DNA from: an uncultured Tidjanibacter sp.
GTDB taxonomy: Bacteria; Bacteroidota; Bacteroidia; Bacteroidales; Rikenellaceae
DNA length: 9,276 nt
Direction of reading: 5' to 3'
Assembly: GCA_934663885.1 (NCBI GenBank)
Contig: CAKUKW010000067.1
Span: 1 to 9,276, forward strand
The translations under genes were made by a program, and so were the position numbers. The stretch's first letter is position 1. Each line of letters starts with the position of its first letter. The notes below the pieces were generated by a model that saw only the letters and a list, made by a program, of their open reading frames with translations, had not been told where the DNA came from and made no database searches. This document shows, piece after piece, positions 1-5,037 of the stretch.

Positions 1-620
1 AGCATATTATCCTCGCTGTATACAGGGATACCCCCGCCGCCCGCGGCGATGACCACGTTACCTTCGGAGGCCAGGCGCTTGACTACCTCTACATTCATTA
101 TCCTAAGCGGCGACGGCGATGCCACTACCTTGCGCCAGCCGTTGCCTTTCGGGTCTTCGCGGAATACGGAGCCGTCCCTGCCAGACATTTCGTCTGCCTG
201 TTCTTTAGTATAATACGGGCCTATCGGTTTCGTAGGATTTTCGAAGCGCGGATCATGGCGATCTACGACAACCTGAGTAACCAGCGTTATAACATCCCTG
301 CCCAGCTTATTCTCCGCAAGCACGTTATGTAGGGTGCGCTCTATCATAAATCCTATGGAGCCCTGCGTTTCTGCTACGCAGAAATCCATCGGCATTACCT
401 GCAGGCCGAACTGCTTGTTTCCAGCCTCCTGCTGGAGGAGCACATTGCCCACCTGCGGCCCGTTTCCGTGACCGATAACAAGGTTATATCCGCGGCTTAT
501 AAGCCCCACGAGAGAGCCGCATGTATCGAGCACGTTACCCAACTGCTCCTGGTACGTTCCTTTTTGCCCGCTCCTGAGAAGGGCGTTCCCCCCCAGGGCT
601 ACTACTGCAAGCTTTTGCAT
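1..620 (-). CDS. arcC: Carbamate kinase, 3' end beyond the window
   Basis: Reading down from the ATG at 620-618 gives 206 codons open to the window edge, about two thirds of the usual length of roughly 310 residues. It starts MQKLAVVALGGNALL, the amino-acid kinase glycine-rich start. It continues with GHGNGPQVGN near residue 50, a KPIGPYYTKEQA stretch, VVASPSP, and VIAAGGGGIPV at the cut end, all hallmarks of carbamate kinase. The enzyme makes ATP from carbamoyl phosphate and ADP, giving carbamate (then ammonia and CO2), usually as the last step of arginine deiminase or agmatine/purine breakdown in the cytoplasm. No arginine deiminase or ornithine carbamoyltransferase gene is visible, so the pathway is open. 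It follows the sirtuin gene by 106 bases, but a perfect promoter lies in that gap, so it is probably its own transcription unit. No Shine-Dalgarno site is seen, as expected for this phylum. Family assignment is very secure. Confidence 0.95.
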   Translation of the reverse strand, partial: MQKLAVVALGGNALLRSGQKGTYQEQLGNVLDTCGSLVGLISRGYNLVIGHGNGPQVGNVLLQQEAGNKQFGLQVMPMDFCVAETQGSIGFMIERTLHNVLAENKLGRDVITLVTQVVVDRHDPRFENPTKPIGPYYTKEQADEMSGRDGSVFREDPKGNGWRKVVASPSPLRIMNVEVVKRLASEGNVVIAAGGGGIPVYSEDNM

Positions 621-653
621 AATTATTCGGTTGTATGCTTTTCAAATTAAGAG

Positions 654-674
654 CGGAGGCCACAGCGGCCTCCG
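654..674 (-). terminator. Perfect GC-rich hairpin in the sirtuin-arcC gap (terminator or 5' mRNA hairpin)
   Basis: CGGAGGCC at 654-661 and GGCCTCCG at 667-674 form an 8-bp perfect stem with a 5-base loop. For minus-strand transcripts leaving the sirtuin gene (stop at 727) it could act as a terminator, but only a weak T-rich stretch (CTCTTAATTT) follows it. The arcC promoter at 679-709 would start transcription at about 672, so the hairpin would also lie at the extreme 5' end of arcC mRNA, where such stems often stabilise transcripts. Both roles are inference. The stem itself is directly seen. Confidence 0.55.
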
Positions 675-678
675 GGTA

Positions 679-709
679 CAAATATATGACTTAGGAGTGA
701 AAAAACAAA
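679..709 (-). promoter_or_regulatory. Bacteroidales-type promoter of arcC
   Basis: On the minus strand TTTG (709-706) is followed after exactly 19 bases by TATATTTG (686-679). This fits the known Bacteroidales sigma-ABfr consensus of a TTTG-like -33 box and TAnnTTTG at -7. Predicted start is about base 672, giving a leader of around 50 bases before the arcC ATG at 620. The spacing is the same as in the two other strong promoters of this window. Confidence 0.75.
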
Positions 710-726
710 TTTACGCCGGTGAAATT

Positions 727-1443
727 TTATTTCTTCTCCTGTACTACAGATTTAAGCATTTTCACAAGCTCAGGCAATCCTTCGGCCGAATTCTTTTTGA
801 TGTGTCCTCGAATATTATTTATACCCTGAATAGCGGGATTACCCGGGTCGACAAGGTAAACCGGCGAAGCCGCGGGTACATACCCGACAAGCGAAGCCGC
901 GGGATATACGGCCAGCGAAGTCCCGGCCACTATCATTATATCGGCTTTCGATGCGGTATCCACGGCCTCCTCGAACTTTGGCACCGGCTCCCCGAAGAAG
1001 ACTATGAAGGGACGCAGGAGCTCTCCATCGGCCGCCCTCGCCACGGGATCCTGCTCCCAACCGTCGATCTCATATATCAGGTTATGGTTCCGGGTGCTGC
1101 AAAGTTTGGTTATTTCGCCGTGCAGGTGTAATACCCTGCTGCTGCCCGCCCTTTCATGAAGGTCGTCGACATTCTGTGTGACTATGTCGACCTCGAAATA
1201 CTTTTCCAGCTCCACCAAAGCATAATGCCCCGCATTGGGCTCCTTCGACAAAACCTCCCTGCGGCGCATATTATAAAAGTCGAGCACCATATCGCGGTTA
1301 AGCTCCAGCGCCTGCGGCGTACATACATCCTCGATTCGGTACTTTGCCCACAGCCCGCCTTCATCGCGGAAAGTGGCAATCCCGCTGTCGGCACTGACAC
1401 CCGCACCCGTAAACACGACAACCCTTTTCCTATTACCTGACAT
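727..1443 (-). CDS. cobB: Sir2-family NAD-dependent protein deacylase (class III type, no zinc cysteines)
   Basis: Sirtuins remove acyl groups from lysine, using NAD and releasing nicotinamide and O-acyl-ADP-ribose. The start at 1443 (MSGNRKRVVVFTGAG) gives 238 residues, normal for bacterial sirtuins. An upstream in-frame ATG at 1494 would only add 17 residues before the Rossmann start and is less likely. Motifs: GAGVSADSGIATFR (13-26), TQNVDDLH (89-96), HGE with the catalytic His108, RPFIVFFGEPVP (144-155), GTSLAVYPA (174-182). Tyr57 and Arg60 in FYNMRRR match the YxxR pair that in E. coli CobB and SIRT5 binds succinyl- or malonyl-lysine, so desuccinylase/demalonylase activity is inferred. 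The region between HGE and RPFIVFFGE normally carries four zinc-binding cysteines. Here it has one (Cys115), so the structural zinc is absent. It lies 56 bases after the ribbon-helix-helix gene with no clear promoter between, so it is probably the last gene of that operon. Confidence 0.93.
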   Translation of the reverse strand: MSGNRKRVVVFTGAGVSADSGIATFRDEGGLWAKYRIEDVCTPQALELNRDMVLDFYNMRRREVLSKEPNAGHYALVELEKYFEVDIVTQNVDDLHERAGSSRVLHLHGEITKLCSTRNHNLIYEIDGWEQDPVARAADGELLRPFIVFFGEPVPKFEEAVDTASKADIMIVAGTSLAVYPAASLVGYVPAASPVYLVDPGNPAIQGINNIRGHIKKNSAEGLPELVKMLKSVVQEKK

Positions 1444-1499
1444 ATTTTCAATTATTAAAATGGTCGGGAAAACGCAGAACATCTCCCCTGTCACCCGAA

Positions 1500-1691
1500 C
1501 TATTCTTCCGCCGGTTCGTTATTTTTCTTATCCTTTTTAAGCCTGCCGCTACGCCGTAAAGCTTCGGCAATGATCCACTGGAGCTGCCCGTTGGTGCTGC
1601 GGAATTCGTCCGCGGCCCATTTTTCGAGAGCGTCCATGGTCTTTGTATCGATGCGCAACACAAAACTTTTATTATTGGAATCTTTTGCCAT
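1500..1691 (-). CDS. Small Arc-type ribbon-helix-helix DNA-binding protein
   Basis: This 63-residue protein begins MAKDSNNKSFVLRIDTKTMD. It has the layout of a ribbon-helix-helix (MetJ/Arc fold) protein: a short beta strand (about 8-14, KSFVLRID), helix 1 (about 16-29, TMDALEKWAADEF), a turn RSTNGQ (31-36), helix 2 (about 37-49) and a lysine-rich tail. The RSTNGQLQW turn is typical of Arc-like proteins of Bacteroidota. Such proteins dimerise and place the strand in the DNA major groove, so a local transcription regulator or a chromosomally encoded small DNA-binding protein is likely. The start at 1691 is 12 bases after the stop of the acyltransferase gene, which implies co-transcription. No toxin-like partner is visible, so I do not call it an antitoxin. 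Its target is unknown; the perfect palindrome at 4137-4157 is one candidate (inference). Confidence 0.8.
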   Translation of the reverse strand: MAKDSNNKSFVLRIDTKTMDALEKWAADEFRSTNGQLQWIIAEALRRSGRLKKDKKNNEPAEE

Positions 1692-1703
1692 TTAATCAAT
1701 TTC

Positions 1704-3014
1704 TTACAATAAACCTTCTATCATGGAAATAATCCGTGTGACTTTGTCACCTTTAAGGCTGTTGAAATATTTGGCGGGGTACCCTGTCAAATAAACATCT
1801 ACCCCTTTGCTGTCCGGCGCCGGGAATATTTTTACGGCGTCCGGAAGGTCATGGGGTAATATGCGGAAAGGCCTGCCGGAGCCGAAATCGATATCGTACA
1901 TGGGAAAACCGGAAAAATTATTGATGTATATGGTTGTCGGGGGGTTAGAATTCATTCCCTTTATATCAAACGGCACAAGGGGTAATTTATACTCCATAGC
2001 GTAAAGGTTTAACGCTACGAACCCCTCCATCTTTTCCGGATCCGAAAACAGGGTTTTGAGCGAATTATCGACAGCTCCTGCGATTTCACCAAGCCCCGCG
2101 CCGGCATGGAATTCGATGGAAGGTATATTGCTGACCGCGTTGCCGACGAATTCATGCGGGAGCGACCTTACCCTGCCCCTTATATCCACCACTGAAAGGA
2201 CAGAGCACATCACACCCTTTCCAATGCCCGAAAGTTCCGTAAGCACCCTGCTGAGAATTGCCGAAAGTATCGCGTGGTTGCCTAAACTGCGGCCACCGGC
2301 GGACACGATGAAATTTCTCGCTTTTTCAACAACCGAATACGGGATGTTTATTGCTTCCGACCTGACCTTATCCACGCCTATTAAACTTTGGTATATCTTT
2401 GTCGGTAATAATGAAAAAGAAACACTTTTCCATCCTGATTCCATTGCCTTTGCCATTGCTTTTTCCTTCGGCAATGATCCGTCGGCACTGGGAAAGCGCG
2501 ACTGGTCCACCACTGGAGTAACTATCTGTTCACCACGGGCCAGCAATCCCCAGTTCCGGACCATGGTATAAAAAGAACTGCCGTCCATGCACACGTGAGC
2601 ACAGTGCACGCTCAACACAGAGCCGTCATTAATATTCGTTACAGTGACGTTCATCAAAGGAGCTTCCCCTTTTGCGGCCCGCTTAAGCTCTACCGCTTCG
2701 GAATAACGGTCTATGGCTTTCCTGTCGCGCAGTACCTCATCCAAGGTGACGGAACTTCTCTCGAAAGCCGAAAAACCCACTCCTCCGTTGTTCATTTCTA
2801 TAAACCCTTCCTGACGGATACGGGCGGCAACATGGGGATAGAAACTCAGCAGCCGGCCGAGAGACTCGCGCAACAATCCGGCATCCAGTTTTTCACGGAA
2901 CAGCCATGTTCCTTTGATTACCATTTGGGCGCATGACCTGTCCAGCGGTGTGAAAGTCCACTCCGCATCGCAGTAAAAGTTTTCGGTCGCCCTGACAATT
3001 TCCATTTTCAGCAT
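1704..3014 (-). CDS. BAHD-like HxxxD acyltransferase
   Basis: At 436 residues this is the normal size for a BAHD acyltransferase, a two-domain enzyme of the chloramphenicol acetyltransferase / condensation-domain fold that moves acyl groups from acyl-CoA to alcohols or amines. The catalytic motif HVCMDG has His140 and Asp144 between the domains. The second BAHD motif appears as DFGSG (376-380, plants have DFGWG) in the context YDIDFGSGRP. A third family signature, VVDIRGRVRSLPHEFVGNAV (275-294), matches the Asp-x-Arg and Gly-Asn pattern of the second domain. There is no signal peptide, so it acts in the cytoplasm. ATG at 3014 or 3005 could start it. The first is listed, with little to decide between them. 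It is probably the first gene of an operon with the ribbon-helix-helix and sirtuin genes. The acyl donor and acceptor cannot be told. A condensation-like or wax-ester-like role is an alternative, but DFGxG favours BAHD. Confidence 0.82.
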   Translation of the reverse strand: MLKMEIVRATENFYCDAEWTFTPLDRSCAQMVIKGTWLFREKLDAGLLRESLGRLLSFYPHVAARIRQEGFIEMNNGGVGFSAFERSSVTLDEVLRDRKAIDRYSEAVELKRAAKGEAPLMNVTVTNINDGSVLSVHCAHVCMDGSSFYTMVRNWGLLARGEQIVTPVVDQSRFPSADGSLPKEKAMAKAMESGWKSVSFSLLPTKIYQSLIGVDKVRSEAINIPYSVVEKARNFIVSAGGRSLGNHAILSAILSRVLTELSGIGKGVMCSVLSVVDIRGRVRSLPHEFVGNAVSNIPSIEFHAGAGLGEIAGAVDNSLKTLFSDPEKMEGFVALNLYAMEYKLPLVPFDIKGMNSNPPTTIYINNFSGFPMYDIDFGSGRPFRILPHDLPDAVKIFPAPDSKGVDVYLTGYPAKYFNSLKGDKVTRIISMIEGLL

Positions 3015-3090
3015 TCTTTATAGCGGTTACCGTGGTCTACAATTACCAATCCGAATAAATTTGACCGAACCGCCACGTTTAATACTTATA

Positions 3091-3181
3091 CGGGCAAAAC
3101 GCATGTTCTTGCTTCATCTAACCTCAGATGCAACATGCCCGGCAGCCGTTTACTTTCATCCGTTGATTTTCTTTCTGCCGG
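3091..3181 (-). promoter_or_regulatory. Structured gap before the acyltransferase gene, with competing stems
   Basis: The 175-base gap between the SPFH stop (3190) and the acyltransferase start (3014) contains several inverted repeats. CGGGCA (3091-3096) pairs with TGCCCG (3136-3141), or in part GCATGTT (3101-3107) pairs with AACATGC (3132-3138). CATCT (3115-3119) pairs with AGATG (3126-3130) around a 6-base loop. CCGGCAG (3139-3145) pairs with CTGCCGG (3175-3181) across 29 bases. The last pairing shares bases 3139-3141 with the first, so they exclude each other. No perfect TTTG/TAnnTTTG promoter was found here. It may be an SPFH 3' end, an acyltransferase leader, or both. Confidence 0.4.
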
Positions 3182-3189
3182 AACAAAAT

Positions 3190-4122
3190 TTACTGATGTA
3201 AAGTTCCCGTATTGACAACAGGCTGCGCGGCTTCGTCGGCACACAGCACGACAAGTAAATTGCTGACCATGGCAGCCCTTTTATCATCGTCTAATTCCAC
3301 TATATTGTCTTCGGAAAGGCGGTCGAGGGCCATCTTAACCATCGAAACGGCGCCTTCCACAATCTTTTCACGCGCCGCTATTATAGCGTCGGCCTGCTGC
3401 CTGCGGAGCATTACAGCCGCGATTTCCGGAGCGTAGGCCAGATAATTTATACGCGCCTCCACCGCCTCGATACCCGCAAGGTTGAGCCTTTCGTTAAGCT
3501 TGTCCTCGAGCTGCTGGTTTATCTCTTCGCCTCCCGAACGCAAGGTGATATCGTCGCCGTCGGTATTATTATTGTCATAGCAGTAAAGCCCCGCAACCTG
3601 TCTAAGTGCCGCATCGCTCTGCACTTCTACAAAACTTTCGAAGGCCCGCATCTTGGCCGACATACTGATGGGATGTCCCGCTATATTACTGCCGGCCATA
3701 GCCTGCGAATCGATCTCAAACAGGGCCTTGTAAACATCCTTTATCTTCCATACCAGAACCAAACCGATCAGAATCGGATTACCTGCACGGTCATTTACTT
3801 TTATGGGCTCGGCATTGAGATTGCGTGCACGGAGAGAGATCTTCTTTTTGGTAATAAATGGATTTACCCAGTGAAAACCAGTTTCGGTGTAAGTGCCTTT
3901 ATATTTACCGAAGAAAACCATCGCACGGGCTTCGTTTGGTTCCAGCATAACGAATCCGGGCAGGAATACAAACCCGAGGCAGAATATTATTACCCCCAGC
4001 CATGTAAGGGATTCATAATAAACAGCCGTAACGGGAAATGCCGCCCACATGATTATAACGATGAAAAGCATAACGAAGCCGTTAGCCCTAAGACCTTTGA
4101 ACTGAAATTCTTTATTTTCCAT
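3190..4122 (-). CDS. SPFH / band-7 domain membrane protein
   Basis: With the start at 4122 (MENKEFQFKG) the protein has 310 residues. Two hydrophobic segments lie at about 15-34 (FVMLFIVIIMWAAFPVTAV) and 41-60 (WLGVIIFCLGFVFLPGFVML). Directly after them comes EPNEARAMVFFGKYKGTYTETGFHWVNPF (61-89), the classic start of an SPFH (stomatin/prohibitin/flotillin) domain. The domain runs to about 230, followed by a helical stretch rich in Gln, Ala, Arg and Glu (about 232-260), as in other family members. Such proteins form large membrane rings that organise membrane proteins and proteases; the exact role here is unknown. An in-frame ATG at 4146 lies inside the operator-like palindrome and within a few bases of the predicted transcription start, so 4122 is preferred. 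It has its own strong promoter. Confidence 0.9.
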   Translation of the reverse strand: MENKEFQFKGLRANGFVMLFIVIIMWAAFPVTAVYYESLTWLGVIIFCLGFVFLPGFVMLEPNEARAMVFFGKYKGTYTETGFHWVNPFITKKKISLRARNLNAEPIKVNDRAGNPILIGLVLVWKIKDVYKALFEIDSQAMAGSNIAGHPISMSAKMRAFESFVEVQSDAALRQVAGLYCYDNNNTDGDDITLRSGGEEINQQLEDKLNERLNLAGIEAVEARINYLAYAPEIAAVMLRRQQADAIIAAREKIVEGAVSMVKMALDRLSEDNIVELDDDKRAAMVSNLLVVLCADEAAQPVVNTGTLHQ

Positions 4123-4136
4123 AGTTGTAGTTTTAA

Positions 4137-4157
4137 GTGATATCATTTTGATATCAC
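4137..4157. promoter_or_regulatory. Perfect 9-bp palindrome at the SPFH transcription start, likely operator
   Basis: GTGATATCA (4137-4145) and TGATATCAC (4149-4157) are exact reverse complements separated by TTT. The site touches the -7 box (4157-4164) and covers the predicted start point, ending 14 bases before the ATG at 4122. This position suits a repressor operator. It could also form a hairpin at the 5' end of the mRNA. The symmetric half-site suggests binding by a dimer; which protein binds is unknown. Confidence 0.65.
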
Positions 4158-4187
4158 AAAGATATATACAAATTTCAAAAAAACAAA
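4157..4187 (-). promoter_or_regulatory. Bacteroidales-type promoter of the SPFH gene
   Basis: On the minus strand TTTG (4187-4184) stands 19 bases before TATCTTTG (4164-4157), a full match to the Bacteroidales -33/-7 consensus. The start point would fall near 4150, giving a leader of about 28 bases to the ATG at 4122. The flanking stretch is very A+T rich, as is usual upstream of strong promoters. Confidence 0.8.
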
Positions 4188-4328
4188 TTTACAGGCAAAA
4201 AAATATTGTGATTTATTTTGGCCCGGCCTTGAGATAAGCCACAGAGTCGGCTCGAAAAAAAAGCCCGCCTTTTCCTGTGCGCTCCCCTGGGCGACGTAAT
4301 ACACAAACCGCGAAAATGCATAGCATTA

Positions 4329-4392
4329 CTTTTTCTTTTATATAACCTGCTCCTACGAACAAATTCAATAGCAGCCCACATAAAAGAAAAAG
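4329..4392. repeat. 13-bp inverted repeat with nested 5-bp stem
   Basis: CTTTTTCTTTTAT (4329-4341) is exactly complementary to ATAAAAGAAAAAG (4380-4392). Inside, after a symmetric 5/5 internal loop, CTGCT (4347-4351) pairs with AGCAG (4370-4374), leaving an 18-base apical loop. The result is one long hairpin usable on either strand. The arms are low in complexity, which weakens the case a little. There is no run of T after the stem that would make it a standard terminator. Confidence 0.55.
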
Positions 4393-4409
4393 CCATCCCT
4401 AAAACCGAG

Positions 4410-4486
4410 CAAAAAAGTCACGAAACAGTAGGATAATATGAGAACAAAAAGCTATCGGGGCTATCTGAAAGACTTTTTTGTTTCGT
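4410..4486. repeat. 10-bp inverted repeat with a competing 7-bp pairing
   Basis: CAAAAAAGTC (4410-4419) is complementary to GACTTTTTTG (4471-4480) across 51 bases. The next bases on the left, ACGAAAC (4420-4426), are complementary to GTTTCGT (4480-4486). The two pairings cross, so they would either exclude each other or form a pseudoknot. The second right arm runs into the tRNA-like copy that starts at 4485. Function unknown. Confidence 0.45.
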
Positions 4487-4566
4487 CGAGGTACCAGGGA
4501 TTACCTTTGCTCGCGGTCGGTTTTCCTGTGCCGCTTACCGCGGAGGCGGCTAAAAACATACTCGTT
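4485..4566 (-). pseudogene. Partial tRNA-Pro-like copy (remnant or integration-site scar)
   Basis: Bases 4485-4498 (GTCGAGGTACCAGG) are identical to 4758-4771, which hold the discriminator base, the 3' acceptor strand and part of the T stem of the tRNA-Pro gene, in the same orientation. After one extra G the match continues for GATT. Read on the minus strand, 4552-4530 (TAGCCGCC...GCGGCAC) resembles the tRNA's D arm (TAGCGC...GCGCACC) at nearly the right distance: 67 against 68 bases from TA to the discriminator. The T loop, anticodon arm and 5' acceptor strand do not match, and CCA is replaced by CGA, so it is not a working tRNA. The D-arm likeness could be chance. Confidence 0.4.
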
Positions 4567-4623
4567 CAAAATCACCTGGATTATCTGCGCTTCGCTTGTG
4601 ATCCTGACTTCTCGCTCTGTTTG

Positions 4624-4760
4624 GACCAAATCAAATTATCAAACAGCTGGACTGACATCTCTTTTTAAAGAAAAGGCTCATTGCGAACAAGTTCTCCTCG
4701 TCCTTTTCCCCAAAAAGAAACCGCAGCAACATGGCTGCGGTTTGATAATTTGATTTGGTC
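4624..4760. repeat. 21-bp perfect inverted repeat spanning the tRNA-Pro terminator
   Basis: The 21 bases at 4624-4644 (starting GACCAAATCAAATTATC) are the exact reverse complement of 4740-4760. The right arm includes the last acceptor base, the discriminator and the encoded CCA of tRNA-Pro plus its trailer up to the terminator stem. The left arm lies beyond the terminator. The 95-base spacer contains the whole terminator. A read-through transcript could therefore fold so that the tRNA 3' end and trailer are paired with downstream sequence. Confidence 0.8.
4712..4740 (-). terminator. Intrinsic terminator of tRNA-Pro
   Basis: On the minus strand CCGCAGC (4740-4734) and GCTGCGG (4727-4721) make a 7-bp GC-rich stem with a 6-base loop, followed directly by TTTCTTTTT (4720-4712). 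This is a standard rho-independent terminator 15 bases after the tRNA's CCA end. Confidence 0.88.
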
Positions 4761-4833
4761 GAGGTACCAGGATTCGAACCTGGGACCCCCTGCTCCCAAA
4801 GCAGGTGCGCTAACCGGACTGCGCTACACCTCG
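4756..4833 (-). tRNA. tRNA-Pro, anticodon TGG, CCA encoded
   Basis: Read on the minus strand from 4833: acceptor CGAGGTG pairs with TACCTCG (last base a G-T pair). The D arm has GCGC stems. Anticodon stem CCTGC/GCAGG holds the loop TTTGGGA, giving anticodon TGG (proline, reads CCN codons by wobble). T stem CCAGG/CCTGG holds the loop TTCGAAT. The discriminator is A at 4759 and CCA is encoded at 4758-4756. All stems are intact and the gene has its own promoter and terminator, so it is functional by every visible sign. Confidence 0.97.
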
Positions 4834-4844
4834 AAACTGCGCGG

Positions 4845-4875
4845 CAAAGATAATGTGTTTTTTCGTTAAACCAAA
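4845..4875 (-). promoter_or_regulatory. Bacteroidales-type promoter of tRNA-Pro
   Basis: On the minus strand TTTG (4875-4872) is 19 bases before TATCTTTG (4852-4845). The -7 octamer and the spacing are identical to those of the SPFH promoter. The start would fall near 4838, giving a pre-tRNA leader of only about 5 bases before 4833. Confidence 0.85.
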
Positions 4876-5037
4876 AACGATCTCTCAATTCCGCGGCGGC
4901 ACTTAATACACGGCGCACAAAGATTCTCGACGGCCGATGACAAAATTACATCGGCGGCGCAGAACGAGGAAATAAAAATGTGCCGTACAAAATCAGAACC
5001 GGTTCCTTCCAGCACAAAGTATCCCTACGCACAAATT

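Larger units (their letters stand above)
4191..4711. other. About 520 bases without a convincing protein gene
   Basis: This stretch lies between the SPFH promoter and the tRNA-Pro terminator. Short open frames on both strands lack recognisable domains, have no promoter and overlap the repeats, so I do not call them genes. What it holds: a 13-bp inverted repeat (4329-4392), a 10-bp inverted repeat with a competing 7-bp one (4410-4486), a partial tRNA-Pro-like copy (4485-4566) and one arm of a 21-bp inverted repeat (4624-4644). The density of long perfect pairings allows an unrecognised structured RNA, but I could not match it to 6S, tmRNA, RNase P or SRP RNA, and found no consensus promoter for it. 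Confidence 0.5.

Noticed and set aside
1500..1691. Ribbon-helix-helix gene as the antitoxin of a toxin-antitoxin pair
   Set aside because: No small toxin-like gene is adjacent; its neighbours are a 436-residue acyltransferase and a sirtuin, neither resembling known toxins. A link of the sirtuin to phage defence was also considered, but it is a small housekeeping-type CobB without defence-type partner domains.
4175..4396. 73-codon minus-strand frame upstream of the SPFH gene
   Set aside because: It is basic with no domain, ends inside the SPFH promoter and covers the 13-bp inverted repeat. No supporting signal.
4438..4753. Open frames of 76 and 91 codons on the plus strand
   Set aside because: They overlap the tRNA-like copy, both arms of the inverted repeat and the tRNA terminator, have no promoter and show no domain. 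Best explained as chance frames over RNA-related sequence.
4631..4918. Frames across the tRNA on both strands, including one reading RYQDSNLGPPAPKAGALTG
   Set aside because: This peptide is the well-known false translation of a tRNA-Pro gene on the opposite strand.
4933..4955. GCCGATG/CATCGGC hairpin downstream of the baeRF gene
   Set aside because: A 7-bp perfect stem with a 9-base loop, but no T run follows it on the minus strand and it is 80 bases past the stop codon. Possibly a weak terminator, not strong enough to call.
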